Shown here one piece after another: positions 63,816 through 64,000 of a stretch of DNA of 64,000 nucleotides. The stretch's first letter is position 1, and each line of letters opens with the position of its first letter. The DNA lies in assembly GCF_000814905.1 (NCBI RefSeq), contig NZ_JXAG01000048.1, positions 95,883 through 159,882 on the forward strand, given 5' to 3'. Source of the DNA: Enterobacter sp. Bisph1 (lineage in GTDB: Bacteria; Pseudomonadota; Gammaproteobacteria; Enterobacterales; Enterobacteriaceae). The translations under genes were made by a program, and so were the position numbers. Under the pieces are notes generated by a model that was not told where the DNA came from, did not search any database, and worked only from the letters and a program-made list of their open reading frames with translations.

Positions 63816-64000
63816 ATGTATTACGACGATGAAGTCATCGGTTATTTACAGGATAATAAAATTCTGGCGCTCCAGTTCGATCGCGTTTTAACGGGCACGG
63901 GAGAGATGGTTGCGGATTCGATTGATACGTTAGAAGCGGGTTTAACGCGTGCGCTTTATTACACGTCATGTTTTACAGAAGAGTATCAAGACGTTTGTAA
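63816..64000 (+). CDS. Uncharacterised protein, N-terminal part (runs off the window)
   Basis: 61 codons open to the right edge: MYYDDEVIGYLQDNKILALQ, then GTGEMVADSIDTLEAGLTRA. AAGGAGCAAGG lies just before the ATG, a strong ribosome site. The start of a small acidic protein, not recognised. Confidence 0.65.
   Translation, partial: MYYDDEVIGYLQDNKILALQFDRVLTGTGEMVADSIDTLEAGLTRALYYTSCFTEEYQDVC

Overview
The window is chromosomal DNA from a member of the Enterobacteriaceae, most likely of the Enterobacter/Kosakonia/Klebsiella group. The left end (ligB-gmk-rpoZ-spoT-trmH-recG-xanP-yicH-yicI-yicJ-selC) and the right end (yicL-nepI-yicN-ilvN-ilvB-ivbL-istR-tisB-emrD) follow the Escherichia coli K-12 order closely, but several genes found there in K-12 are absent: gltS between recG and xanP, setC, and the ade/uhp genes between yicN and ilvN. 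A 29-kb species-specific stretch lies between selC and yicL.

Left core (1-13,949): a partial ligB diverges from gmk. The gmk, rpoZ, spoT, trmH and recG genes then cover GMP recycling, an RNA polymerase subunit, (p)ppGpp control, tRNA Gm18 methylation and branch-migration repair. Next come a purine permease gene with a PurR-like box (xanP), the AsmA-like yicH, the yicJ-yicI pair for uptake and cleavage of alpha-xylosides, and the selenocysteine tRNA gene selC.

selC island (13,930-24,240): a 29-bp perfect direct repeat, made of the selC 3' end plus 9 bp, frames 10.3 kb of mostly AT-rich DNA. A short 5' remnant of a tyrosine integrase gene follows the left repeat, and an Ash-like P4-satellite relic lies further in. 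The cargo looks like defence genes: an overlapping two-gene operon (an all-helical protein and a Mrr-like PD-(D/E)xK nuclease, 14,254-17,707), a decayed third gene, a solitary OLD-family ATPase-TOPRIM nuclease, and an AlbA_2/ATP-binding protein. The two-gene operon is the best candidate here for an undescribed system.

Accessory/metabolic stretch (24,241-54,380): small membrane-protein relics; a ribbon-helix-helix gene facing a SymE-family toxin gene; a BPSL0067/STY0300 effector-immunity-like pair with a type VI secretion-associated membrane protein; two orphan LuxR-type regulators, one with a cysteine-rich tail and sitting beside a Wzz-like gene; an AbrB-family membrane protein; a DapA-family lyase; a cupin; WYL and LysR regulators; an aldo/keto reductase; a nitroreductase; a zinc alcohol dehydrogenase; a complete peptide-type ABC transporter operon; a cysteine-rich secreted protein; and a LacI-controlled cellobiose-type PTS operon (IIB, IIC, GH1 phospho-beta-glucosidase, IIA, LamB-type porin).

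Right core (54,448-64,000): yicL, nepI, yicN, the acetohydroxyacid synthase I operon with its ivbL leader and attenuator, then the SOS-controlled tisB toxin locus with the antisense regulator IstR. The LexA box, the IstR promoter and terminator, and a 19-nt complementarity are all visible. A DMT transporter, emrD, a secreted GH5-like hydrolase whose 3' end overlaps emrD antisense, and a gene running off the right edge complete the window.
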